Below are positions 13,201 through 20,152 of a stretch of DNA of 64,000 nt, piece by piece. The notes below the pieces were generated by a model that searched no databases, was not told the DNA's origin, and saw only the letters and a program-made list of their open reading frames with translations. Position 1 is the stretch's first letter. Each line of letters opens with the position of its first letter. A program made the translations under genes and the position numbers. This DNA comes from Maniola hyperantus (taxonomy: Eukaryota; Arthropoda; Insecta; Lepidoptera; Nymphalidae). The DNA lies in contig NC_048545.1 of assembly GCF_902806685.2 (NCBI RefSeq), forward strand, positions 10,217,852-10,281,851. Direction: 5' to 3'.

Positions 13201-14807
13201 AACTACGTAGGCCCCTGCGAACCGGTGTTGGAATCATGTTTTATCTAAATATATAAAAGGAAAAGATGTCTGACTGACTGATCTATCAACGCACAGCTCA
13301 AACTACTGGACGGATCGGGCTAAATTTGGCATGAAGAAAGCTATTATGACGGCTAAGAAAGGATTTTTGAAAATTCAAACCTGCGGGCGTGAAATAGGGG
13401 TTTCAAATTTATACAGTCCACGCGGACGAAGTCGCGTGCATAAGCTAAGGTCGACGCATTTAAAACTGAGTCGTCGAGTTATCTGTCTGTTACGCTCGCA
13501 CTTCCTACAACCTGTAAGTGCGAGCGAAACAGACATAACTCGACGACTCAGTTTAAAATGCGTCGACTATAGTGACCCATAAGTATTTTTGAAATTTATG
13601 TGAAACATCTAAAGTGTCAAATTAAATGGCTCCACTGTAATCAGTAATTTACTTCGTTTTAAATACATTTTTCTTGATAGGTTGGGGTTCAGTGTACCCG
13701 ACTCCAAAGAATTTCGAAAAACACGTTCAAATGGGGCCAATACAATTTCTGTTACGAATCTCAGCTGCCAGACTGTTATACTTGGCCGGAATATCCTCCA
13801 GTTAATTACAAAGAGCTAGAAGGAAGATCTTCGCCTGTTTCACTTTAACTTTTTTGATGACCTACTGAAGAAAGAGGTTTTAGTTTGATAGAAGAATTAA
13901 TTAATTTTACGGTACTCGTAAGTTGATGGTATAAAGTCCGTATTTCGCTAGAATGTTACCGAGAGATAGTGAAGTATTGTAGACCAAGTTGTTAGATATG
14001 AACATGTACAATGAATATATTTAGTAGCATTGATAGTAGTTGGTTGATTAGATAATGCTGTTACACAAGTATACACATAGTTCACAAAACTTAGCCAGTA
14101 TGACGTGCTCTTATTAGGGTTCCGTATCTCAAAAGAAAAAAAGAAACCCTCATAGGATCACTTTGTTGTCTGTCTGTCTGTCCGTCGTGTCTGTCAAGAA
14201 AACCTACTTCCAGTTGACCTAGAATCATGAAATTTAGCAAGTAGGTAGGTCTTATAGCACAAATAAAGGAATAAATCCGAAAACCGTGATTTGTGGTTAC
14301 ATCACAAAAAAAAAATTAAAAATTTCAACATTCAAAGTAAGATTACTATACCAAGTAGGGTATCATATGAAACATACGATATCGATAGCGATCTATTTTT
14401 TAATTTTTTTTAAAGCGTCCTTAAATAGTGCACTGTTCTGTATCCATGGTCGGTGTCTTATTCCTCCTGGCAACATTTTTCAAATTACCACGCGAGCGAA
14501 GCCGCGGGTAAAAGCTAATTTATAATAGTTTTTGATTTATCGTGCAAAATGTCGAAAAAATACGTACGGAACCCTCGGGTCGCGAGTCTGACTCGCACTT
14601 GGCCGGTTTTTTCATGCATTCATTAATTTTAATTGCCTAATTTCAGGTCTGGCGTCATTATATCCCGAGCCAAAGGATCTACCTAAGCACATAATAAATC
14701 AAGTGTACAACTTCCACTATGAGAGCTCTATGCCCGTTGTATGGGATTGGAAGCCAGAAGAGAAATTCAACGTCCGGCCCATCCAGCCTGTTCCGAAGAA
14801 CATTTAA
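1..14807 (+). CDS. Men: Malic enzyme copy A, 5' end outside the window (ten coding exons seen)
   Basis: Malic enzyme oxidatively decarboxylates L-malate to pyruvate and CO2 and reduces NAD(P)+; in insects it supplies NADPH for lipid synthesis. Exons: 1-143, 1711-1892, 2023-2203, 3295-3423, 6584-6766, 7629-7851, 8327-8469, 10879-11049, 12691-12814, 14647-14807, all GT-AG, joining in one frame for 545 residues plus stop. Visible motifs, numbered from the first complete codon: YTPTVGLACQ (catalytic Tyr70), GMGIPVGK (catalytic Lys141), FEDF (metal ligands Glu213 and Asp214), FNDD (Asp237), then GAGS for the dinucleotide. The window opens just after the family's usual Gly-Leu-Ala-Phe-Thr, so at least one upstream exon is missing and targeting cannot be judged. 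A second, frame-broken last exon lies at 13681-13848. Copy B lies 5.1 kb downstream in the same orientation. Family assignment is firm; cytosolic or mitochondrial orthology is not decided. Confidence 0.95.
446..873. mobile_element. MITE in the first visible copy A intron
   Basis: Inverted ends ATAGAAGCAGGCGTTACTTT (446 onward) and its reverse complement (to 873) enclose 428 bp. A further inner inverted match is GTGCAGC / GCTGCAC. A solo end recurs at 12185-12210. No coding capacity. Confidence 0.7.
1711..1892 (+). CDS. Men: Copy A exon with the YTPTVGLACQ motif
   Basis: The acceptor is TTATTCGCAG and the donor TG|GTAAGT, in phase 2. It carries the catalytic-Tyr motif and RFGLIYRRPRGLF. Its 182 nt equal the length of copy B exon 3. 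Confidence 0.95.
1934..1964 (+). repeat. Degraded duplicate of part of the adjacent exon
   Basis: Thirty or so bases matching the GMGIPVGKLS codons of exon 2023-2203 with a few changes and one extra base, inside the 130-bp intron just upstream. Confidence 0.6.
2023..2203 (+). CDS. Men: Copy A exon with the catalytic Lys motif
   Basis: It begins by completing the split Trp codon. It encodes FTDGERILGLGDLGAYGMG and then IPVGK with the catalytic Lys. Its 181 nt and phase 0 exit match copy B exon 4. The preceding intron is only 130 bp and contains a degraded copy of part of this exon. Confidence 0.95.
2221..2425 (+). repeat. Family C interspersed repeat, partial
   Basis: Begins AGGGTTCCGTATCTC and carries GTTGACCTAGAATCATGAAA, as in the full copies at 14113 and 58100. 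Confidence 0.7.
3295..3423 (+). CDS. Men: Copy A exon, RQKRVRGKEYDEF block
   Basis: It opens D-L-L-E-D-P-L-Y after acceptor TTTCACAG; the nearby upstream AG at 3279-3280 would put a stop in frame. 129 nt, phase 0 at both ends. 35 of 43 residues are identical to copy B exon 5 by direct count. Confidence 0.95.
3530..3860. mobile_element. MITE with long inverted arms
   Basis: Ends TATACTCTATCCACG and CGTGGATAGAGTATA. The arms continue through CAGTGGGCGTTAACCATTTT and its complement, with an inner direct repeat of CATTCGAAATTCAATTCGA. A fragment of the family recurs near 61,535-61,620. Confidence 0.8.
4221..4290. mobile_element. Truncated GC-rich hairpin MITE
   Basis: Carries the CGGGTGTGCGGGGCGTCCCC core and the terminal CCTGTCGCGTACTATA of the family also seen at 9038, 19331, 29619 and 37795. 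Only one arm remains. Confidence 0.65.
4560..4720. repeat. tRNA-derived SINE relic
   Basis: Contains GGTCGGCAGTTCAAACCGAA (box-B like, degraded) and the flank GGAAAGGGGAATATTAGTCA, the complement of the flank near 61,795. Confidence 0.45.
5273..5290. repeat. (GT)n microsatellite
   Basis: A short GTGTGTGTGTGTGTGT run. Confidence 0.8.
5940..6085. repeat. tRNA-derived SINE fragment (AAGCGTAAAGCTTGTGCTAG type)
   Basis: Shares AAGCGTAAAGCTTGTGCTA and GGGGTTTGAACCG with copies at about 61,790 and 50,765. The box-B-like GGGTTTGAACC marks a tRNA origin. Confidence 0.55.
6584..6766 (+). CDS. Men: Copy A exon with the metal-binding acids
   Basis: It opens FEDFALLNAG, continues CTFNDDIQGTASVAVAGL and ends in FLGAGS before GTAAGA. 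This exon carries all three acidic metal ligands (Glu, Asp, Asp). 183 nt, the same as copy B exon 6. Confidence 0.95.
6804..6975 (+). repeat. SINE family B fragment
   Basis: GGTCCCGGGTTCGATTCCCG (RNA polymerase III box B) followed by GGTCTGGTCTGGTGGGAGGC. Same body as the full minus-strand copy at 10174-10527. Confidence 0.75.
6990..7265 (-). pseudogene. LINE reverse-transcriptase 3' relic
   Basis: The minus strand reads RWAPKVLEWQPRTGRRSVGR followed by PPTRWTDDIK, the C-terminal tail of lepidopteran non-LTR retrotransposon polymerases. It ends in the CATCATCAT tail. Related tails lie at 62,370, 50,018 and 41,145. Confidence 0.75.
7270..7585. repeat. Interspersed repeat ends (CGCACTTTCGCATTTATAAT type)
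   Basis: Two inward-facing copies of the TATAAATGCGAAAGTG end with CCCACGGGATTTTTAA between them. The family is common in the window (24,010; 30,350; 50,515; 59,241); its class is undetermined. Confidence 0.6.
7629..7851 (+). CDS. Men: Copy A exon, dinucleotide-binding segment
   Basis: It opens AANGIASLTVAAM, continues YMFDVDGLLTTRREGG and ends in C-L-I-G with a phase 1 donor. It completes GAGS-AANGIA of the Rossmann turn. 223 nt, as in copy B exon 7. Confidence 0.95.
7868..8215 (-). repeat. SINE family A copy, interrupted
   Basis: Starts with (ATC)n on the + strand, then GATCAACCCATCGCCGGCTC and later GGCCATAGTCTACCACGCTG. Interrupted by the inverted-repeat element at 7944-8089. Confidence 0.8.
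7944..8089. mobile_element. MITE nested in a SINE
   Basis: Inverted ends TGAGATCTATAGAGCGCATT and GCGCTCTATAGATCTCA, with inner arms around GTTAAAACGA / TCGTTTTAAC. The SINE sequence resumes on its far side. Relatives at 26128-26240 and about 29290-29350. Confidence 0.75.
8327..8469 (+). CDS. Men: Copy A exon, IFALSNPTS block
   Basis: It completes the split Gly codon, then reads CSTVGGAFTPAVLQQM and RPVIFALSNPTSKAEC, ending YDHTE. 143 nt, as in copy B exon 8. Confidence 0.95.
9038..9490. mobile_element. GC-rich MITE with an internal tandem array
   Basis: Left end TATAGTACACGACAGTCGAGATGGCAAT; the right end is its approximate complement, ATTGCCATCTCGAC then TTGACGCGTA. The same arms in other copies enclose only about 100 bp. 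Confidence 0.75.
9108..9479. repeat. 62-bp minisatellite, six units
   Basis: Units begin CCGCGCTATCCGGCAC at 9108, 9170, 9232, 9294, 9356 and 9418. The four inner units look identical; the first and last differ by single bases. Every unit ends in the MITE arm ATTGCCATCTCG. Open frames on both strands here are by-products of the array. Confidence 0.92.
10174..10527 (-). repeat. SINE family B, near full length
   Basis: On the + strand it begins with about 28 T (the poly(A) tail) and ends with a tRNA-like head containing CGAACCCGGGACC, the complement of box B. Body CGGTAGGGTGGTAACTAGCC. It lies in the copy A intron before exon 10879. Confidence 0.85.
10879..11049 (+). CDS. Men: Copy A exon, FASGSPFP and GQGNNAYIFPG block
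   Basis: Acceptor ATTGCCAG. Opens GRCIFASGSPFP, carries GQGNNAYIFPGIALG and ends FLTAAR. 171 nt, phase 0 at both ends, as in copy B exon 9. Confidence 0.95.
11220..11265. repeat. (ATTCT)n microsatellite after an A-rich stretch
   Basis: ATTCTATTCTATTCTATTC follows GAATAAAAAAAC, the look of a retrotransposon tail. An AGAAT-type run at 8763-8780 is its complement. Confidence 0.6.
11340..11550. repeat. Interspersed repeat fragment (CCACGCGGACGAAGTCGCG end)
   Basis: Reads CTGGACGGATCGGGCTGAAAT through to the GTCCACGCGGACGAAGTCGC end. The same arrangement recurs at 13240-13445. Confidence 0.6.
12054..12172. mobile_element. 119-bp hairpin element
   Basis: CAATGAACCAAAAGCTTAA and its complement close a near-perfect stem that continues through ATAATCCGCTGAAACAGGTC. 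It lies in the copy A intron before exon 12691. Confidence 0.75.
12691..12814 (+). CDS. Men: Copy A penultimate exon, shared by both last exons
   Basis: It opens TLANFVSEDDLATGRIYPPL and ends ARMAYDE plus the first base of a Gly codon. Its phase 1 donor (GAAG|GTATGT) can join the acceptor at 13680 or at 14646, both of which begin GT and restore Gly. Confidence 0.94.
13084..13200. repeat. MITE family E, diverged copy
   Basis: Shares GCATTGTAGC and ATTGCGATCGTCACACTGTA with better copies at 45351-45519 and 63366-63537. Confidence 0.55.
13240..13445. repeat. Interspersed repeat fragment next to the alternative exon
   Basis: Starts ATATATAAAAGGAAAAGATG, carries CTGGACGGATCGGGCTAAAT and ends CACGCGGACGAAGTCGCGTG, as at 11340. 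Confidence 0.6.
13450..13567. mobile_element. 118-bp near-perfect hairpin
   Basis: Arms GTCGACGCATTTAAAACTGA and TCAGTTTAAAATGCGTCGAC, continuing through GTCGTCGAGTTAT and AAGTGCGAGCG. It ends 113 bp before the frame-broken last exon of copy A. Confidence 0.8.
13681..13848 (+). pseudogene. Men: Copy A alternative last exon with a one-base frameshift
   Basis: After TTCTTGATAG the sequence reads GWGSVYPTPKNFEKHV in frame from the shared donor, aligning with the intact last exon and copy B exon 11. One surplus base near 13728 then shifts the frame. As written, translation adds 25 unrelated residues and stops at 13803-13805. In the +1 frame the homology resumes as YNFCYESQLPDCYTWPEY and runs on to TAA at 13846-13848. 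Leu-Pro-Asp-Cys-Tyr-x-Trp-Pro near the C terminus is the pattern of vertebrate cytosolic malic enzyme, so this exon looks closer to the ancestral ending than the intact one. It may be a decayed duplicate, a functional exon carrying an assembly error, or an exon tolerated with a short aberrant tail. No AATAAA is close downstream. Confidence 0.8.
14113..14613 (+). repeat. Family C repeat between the two last exons
   Basis: Begins AGGGTTCCGTATCTCAAAAG, carries GTTGACCTAGAATCATGAAA and ATCATATGAAA, and ends CGAGTCTGACTCGCACTTGG then CCGGTTTTT. An internal segment (about 14,390-14,530) departs from the other copies. Confidence 0.75.
14647..14807 (+). CDS. Men: Copy A intact last coding exon
   Basis: Acceptor ATTTCAG. 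It completes Gly, reads L-A-S-L-Y-P-E-P-K-D and ends IQPVPKNI with TAA at 14805-14807. In place of the LPDCY.W motif it has SSMPVVWDWKPEEKF. The frame is open and joins exon 12691-12814. Confidence 0.92.
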
Positions 14808-17670
14808 AGTATTATTTTTCTTTATTTATTTTAGTACAATAATAACAACCGTTTGATAGATTGACGTACAATGAATCGGCGCGATTTCAATTTTATTAGA
14901 AAAATATTTTTATCCAATTTTTTTTAATAACACGACATAAATTTATGGTTAAACCATAAAGATAATTGCATGAATCGTTGATTTTAATTTATCATTATGA
15001 CGATCATTGTCGTGATTTTTAACACAGTTTATTATTCATCATGAAATATTTTTTATTGAGTGATATTTAATCACTGATATTTTTGTAAAACTTCATTTCA
15101 TTGATTATGTTATCACTGATAAATAATAATTATTTATTATTATCTTGTTCATATTACAAACAACAACATATAACGAAAGTTTTCTACACTTTGAAAGTAA
15201 AGTCTACAGAATATAGCTAATTATTATTTATTGTACGTTTGTTATACAATGCTTAATAATGTTGTGTATACGTTTGACGGTATTAGAGTAATTGGAAATA
15301 ATGTCAGAAATCTTGCTGAACAATTAAGGTTTTTATTTTTATTAAATATAATAAACAATATATTACCTCTATATTAATTATTTATTTGTAATTATAATAA
15401 TATATCGCAAGAATATTGAAAGTTCAAAACGTTTAAATAATAATAACAAAATTTTAATAATAATATTATAGTATCTTTAATATGCACATAAGTTTATAAT
15501 GAATAATTATTCAATTAAATGAGTGATATATTTATTTAAAAAGCATTTATGTAAAATTTACACGTATGGTGCAACGAGATTTACTAAATTACTTATATTA
15601 GTTGATTTTTTTGATAAAAAGCTGTTTCATTTTTTACTTAAGTACTGATTGCCAAAGTATAAGTTGCTGAAAAGGCATTAAAATATAAAGTATTTTCAGA
15701 ATATTTTATTTCAATAAATAAATAGTAATCTAAAGGGCAATCTATACATACAATTTTGAATACAAAAAAATATGCATCTTTTATTAATTGAATATTTTTA
15801 TAGAATGGCAATTATTTTAATGTTTTGATCTTCTTGGGATATAAAACATGGTAACTTAATAATTTGATCGCAAAAGGTTTACGTACAAAATAACTGACCC
15901 AATGTATCACATTCATCAATATCGGTCTCATATAAAACGTCAGTAGAATTGCCTACTTACGAGTTAGTATTTATAAAGTAGTAGTTAGTTATTATACTAT
16001 GTAATACTTATTATGTTATTATGTGTCGGTAGATGTAGTAGTTAATTGTGTGAAATTGTGAACGTTTATAAACCTTGAGCCCAAATTCGTGTGTTGAAAA
16101 TTAAAACGTAACTAGTAGTATTAGACATATTGTGTATTGTGACGGATATAATTACAAAAAGCTGCACATTTATATTAAAAAAAAAATTGTGTAAATAGTG
16201 TACGAAGTTTCATATTGTGTTAAAGTTTTGCAAAAAGTATTTTATAACAGTATGTTTTTAGGTTAGGAAATTTCCTTATTACCTAAATCTACAAGTATTA
16301 TATAATTTCAATTTTATGTATTACAAATTTTGTGTACTTTTAACGTCTAGTCACCGCAGCATTAAAATGTAACAGCAAATAATTATGATATTTTATACTT
16401 AATCTGTTAAAAAATTGTTAAAAGACAAAATGTAGAAAATTATTTATAAGGAAAAAACTACGAATCGAAATCTTTGACGCATCTATTGGCTATAATAAAA
16501 TATAAATCATATTTTTATAATTATTATGTTATAATCAATTTCATAATATTAAAAAGGCCACGGCAGCAGTGACAGGAAAACAACAAGTTTTTAGAAGAAT
16601 GACGTAATTTTTCCAAAAACTTTAAATTTCTGAATTATGCTAGTAATTTCTTAAGCCAAAAAGGTCGGGCTATTATGTACTATCGTGGCCTGAAGGTAAT
16701 TATTATATTTTGATTTTATGAACATTGTATTATTAATTATGAATTTAAAAGTAGTAACCCTAATCGCTTACTTATGCTTCTAGTTGCTCTTCGATTACGA
16801 AAATGAGCTATTAATAAAATTAAATAAAAATCCGAGATATTTCCAATCTCATAATTAAAAATTTATAGATGCTTCATATAATCTTAACTATTTATATAAT
16901 TTAACTCTGTATTAAGTATAGGTTTCGCTTCAGTATTTTTTAAGATAGTGAGATATTTTCGCTGAGCGAAAAAAATCGTTAAGGTGTGTCTCTGATTATG
17001 TTATACCTGTGTGTATCTATTGATACGATGTGATTATGTTGCTGTGACGTATAGAGATTCTAGTTTTGAACTAACTAAACTGCCCTTAGGGTAAGAGCGA
17101 TATCACTCATTTATATGTTTGAGTCACAATTTAAGTGTGCTCGTTAATTCAGTAATTATGTGTGCGTGAAAGCAATGCCTTTTGTAATGATAATCACGCA
17201 CACATTGTTACGTACGTACACATGTGTGTAAAAATTCTATACCCGTGTTGAAATAATTTGTTGGTCATGTTTGTTTCTTCTGTTGTCGACTAATACATAA
17301 TATACGAGTATTTATTTAAATGCACTAGGTACTTGTACATTTTGAATCAAAGCTTGCTTTATTTATGTGTGAGGAATGTTTTATTTGACACAACCATAAC
17401 TGCAGTTTTTGTTGTAAAGTTTATAAACGCAAATAACGGTCTTCAATCAAAAACTGATTAACAGAACCAATACAAGATAAAATAGTAGAGGTCTACGTTT
17501 AGACAGGGCCGGCCCGGGTTTGTTTTGCCGGTGGTGCGAGGATCCATATTGGTGCTCTCAGGCCATGTAATTTTCTTTCAAAAAATCTTTTTTTACATCT
17601 CCATATTATATTACTTATAACTACTAGAAGATTTTTTGTTTCTCTTCTTCTTTGTCCTCGCCCTATCTCG

Positions 17671-17806
17671 TTACGCAGGGTTGGCTTTTCTTATCATACG
17701 GCGCCATGTAGATCGCGTGTTCGCGTCTTCGTCATTGAGTCCTAAGCGTTTCAGATCCCTTTGGATATTTGTCATCCAGGTAGTTTGTGGTCTTCGGCTA
17801 CCCCTC
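17671..17806 (-). pseudogene. LINE polymerase C-terminal relic
   Basis: The minus strand reads TTWMTNIQRDLKRLGLNDED and then STWRRMIRKANPA before a stop, the C-terminal pattern of non-LTR reverse transcriptases. Flanked by GGCCGGCCCGG sequences at 17508 and 17957. Confidence 0.65.
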
Positions 17807-18676
17807 TTTCTTGCAGCCATGCTTATTGTTGAACAAGCATGAGCAAAGCGAATGCAAATTTTTTATAATACTGCCCAAGCGGGCATATTTTTGAGTACCT
17901 ACGACTCTATTTCCCTTTTACGATGATGCGGCGTCCGTTGCAGCGCACCAACCCTAGGCCGGCCCGGCTTGTAGTGCCAATATCAATGTAGTTAAATTTT
18001 TTACCCTTATACACTGCAACGTATTTTTATCGTCCGCTAAGCAGTGCCCAGATTACAGACGGCTGGGTCATCAAAGCCATTGAACTGGCATAAGAGCCGG
18101 CGCATATCTGGCGAAGCGCAGAGCATTTTTCACTGCCGAACCGTAATCAACTTTACTAACGTCGAAATAATATCGAAAACCAATCGACACAAACTAGTTT
18201 CCGAGAGTAGTCCGACAAGTACTTGGGTCATTTAATTTTCGTCATTATTTCAACATGCGCAAAGTCGATAGTGGTTTGGCAGTAAAAATAGCATTACATA
18301 GCATTTAAAATATGGATCAGTTGGTTGTCAGTCTAGTCGCAGCCAAACAAACGTATAATCCATCCATCAATATTAAACTAATGGCTTATTCAAACAGTTA
18401 CCTGAATTTCTCTGCTGTAGAGTTGTTAATTACGTTCTATTTTTTAAACGTAACGCGTTATTTTAAGCTATAATTTGTAACGCTGTAAGACGAGTACGTT
18501 TATTAATTTAATTAATATTTACGTTAAAAGTGGCTGCCGTTCTATGATCTTTTTTCTGTATTAATATTTAGGTTAGATTGGTTATTTTTAAACGCAGACT
18601 GTTAAGAAATTGGTCAGTTTTGTTCTATCGTATGGAATGTATTAATGGAATGCAAGAAATTGCGTTTGTTTCTTAG

Positions 18677-18682
18677 AATAAA
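18677..18682 (+). terminator. Candidate poly(A) signal downstream of copy A
   Basis: An AATAAA hexamer with a GT/T-rich stretch about 65-85 bases downstream. Earlier AATAAA copies at 15350 and 15713 compete with it. Confidence 0.3.
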
Positions 18683-18859
18683 CATTGTTCAATTATAATA
18701 ATTATAATGAATGTATGTTATTAATTAAACTTGTTCAAAGTGTAATGATCTTTGTTTTATTTGTATAAAATCAACTGTAAGAACTTCACACCAAGATGAC
18801 ATTGTTGTTGAAGGCTTCATATCCTGAACAGCTTGCTTAGATCAACAATTCCACGTTCT

Positions 18860-19022
18860 TTTGTTATAAAGTGGCTAATCTAATGCCAAAAAGGAGTTTT
18901 TGAGTTATCGCCAAAAACCGTGGGAATTTTGAAAACGATGTTTCTAAGAAAAGTGGTACATAGGGCCAAAGTTCTTAGGCGATAAGTCAAAAACTACTTT
19001 TTGGATTTAGCCGCTTCTTAAC
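18860..19022. mobile_element. MITE between the two malic enzyme genes
   Basis: TGTTATAAAGTGGCTAATCT pairs with the complement of GGATTTAGCCGCTTCTTAACA; the arms extend through CAAAAAGGAGTTTTTGAGTT / AAAAACTACTTTTTGG. Confidence 0.65.
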
Positions 19023-19330
19023 AAAATAACGGTAGAATTAGTAGAAAAAGTAGGTAGTAAATAAGTGCAAGGCCTGTATTCTTGTTACACTGATCCGTTC
19101 CGCGTACAAATATACTAGATCGCGCTCTACCGCGATGCAGTACAAATAGTACTACCGACGTCAGCCTAGGAAGAATTCGGGCTTTGTAAGAGACGGCATA
19201 AAGCAATCTTGAACTATGGGCCATACTAAATTTGTGACGATGTATCAAATATAAATTGAGGCAACACTAGATTTATCAGATTTTACCGAAGAAATATGCA
19301 ATAGTGTGGGATTATGAAATTAGGAAGTAT

Positions 19331-19470
19331 AGGTCGAGATGCCAATCGGGGTATGAGCCGGGGGACGCCCTGCACACGCGCTCGCCCCACCGGGTTAGCG
19401 CTGGGGCTGTGCGGGTGTGTGGAGCGTTCCCACCCCGATGGCCATCTCGACATCTCGCGTAGTATATTTA
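19331..19470. mobile_element. GC-rich hairpin MITE copy
   Basis: Ends GGTCGAGATGCCAATCGGGG and CCCCGATGGCCATCTCGAC, then TCTCGCGTAGTATA. Same family as 9038 and 29619. Confidence 0.75.
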
Positions 19471-19477
19471 TACACCA

Positions 19478-19668
19478 TTCGCGGAATGAAGTTAATACAG
19501 CGCCGCTTTCCCTGTTTGGCTCTTATCATTTGAACGGGTACGTAAAAAAGGTGCGCTATACTAACTTAGCAACGGAATGTAGGTAGGTATATTCATCCAA
19601 GTATAGCCCTCTCTCTGTGTTTGTATGGGAGGTAGAGAGAGCGCTATATTAACTTCATTCCGTGGAAT
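19478..19668. mobile_element. 191-bp MITE just upstream of copy B
   Basis: Ends ATTCGCGGAATGAAGTTAAT and ATTAACTTCATTCCGTGGAAT. It ends about 284 bp before the copy B start codon, so it may overlap the promoter or 5' UTR. Confidence 0.75.
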
Positions 19669-19951
19669 ATTTAATTGACCTTCTTAGTAAAAGTGCTATT
19701 ACGACGAGAATATAAATAAATGTCTTTGTGACAGAATAACTAATCAATTGTCAAATTCTAAAGAAAAGTGAGTAAATTCTACAAATGTAGTTCTTTAAAG
19801 TATCGTCTTTAATGCTATGTTTTCCATATTTCAGAGAGAAATTCTGTAAGTACCTTTAAAACCATTATTTTGTTTCGTATATTCAGTAGGCAGAAATTTG
19901 GATGCAACCAAGATTTCAGCCTTTAAAATTTATGCTTGTAACGTTGGAAGT

Positions 19952-20152
19952 ATGCTTTTTACATATCTAACACGCTTTTACACTTGTAGAAATACAATAG
20001 GGCAAAGCCGCAAAGTAGGTGTTGCCCTAAAAAAATACTTGGTCCTTCTAGAAATTCGATATGAACAACTGCGTAAAGCTACATCGCTTGATCTTGAAAG
20101 TCCGAACATGGTCAGAGGATTAGACTACATCCGAGACCCTCGTCTGAACAAG
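19952..20152 (+). CDS. Men: Copy B exon 1, leader and RDPRLNK
   Basis: 67 codons. The leader contains Arg8, Arg13, Arg20, Lys21, Lys27 and Lys28, with the first acidic residue at Glu34. It ends GLDYIRDPRLNK before donor AAG|GTATGG. The transcribed exon may begin upstream; a TTCAG at 19882-19886 could be an acceptor if a 5' UTR exon exists. Confidence 0.88.

Larger units (their letters stand above)
14808..18700 (+). other. Probable long AT-rich 3' UTR or flank of copy A
   Basis: About 3.9 kb without coding exons, very AT-rich up to about 16,900. AATAAA occurs at 15350, 15713 and 18677; the last is followed by a T-rich GATCTTTGTTTTATTTG, like a poly(A) site. A LINE relic sits at 17671-17806. 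How far the transcript extends is inference. Confidence 0.4.

Noticed and set aside
19898..19951. Earlier start for copy B at the TTG at 19898
   Set aside because: TTG is not a credible eukaryotic start; the first in-frame ATG is 19952.
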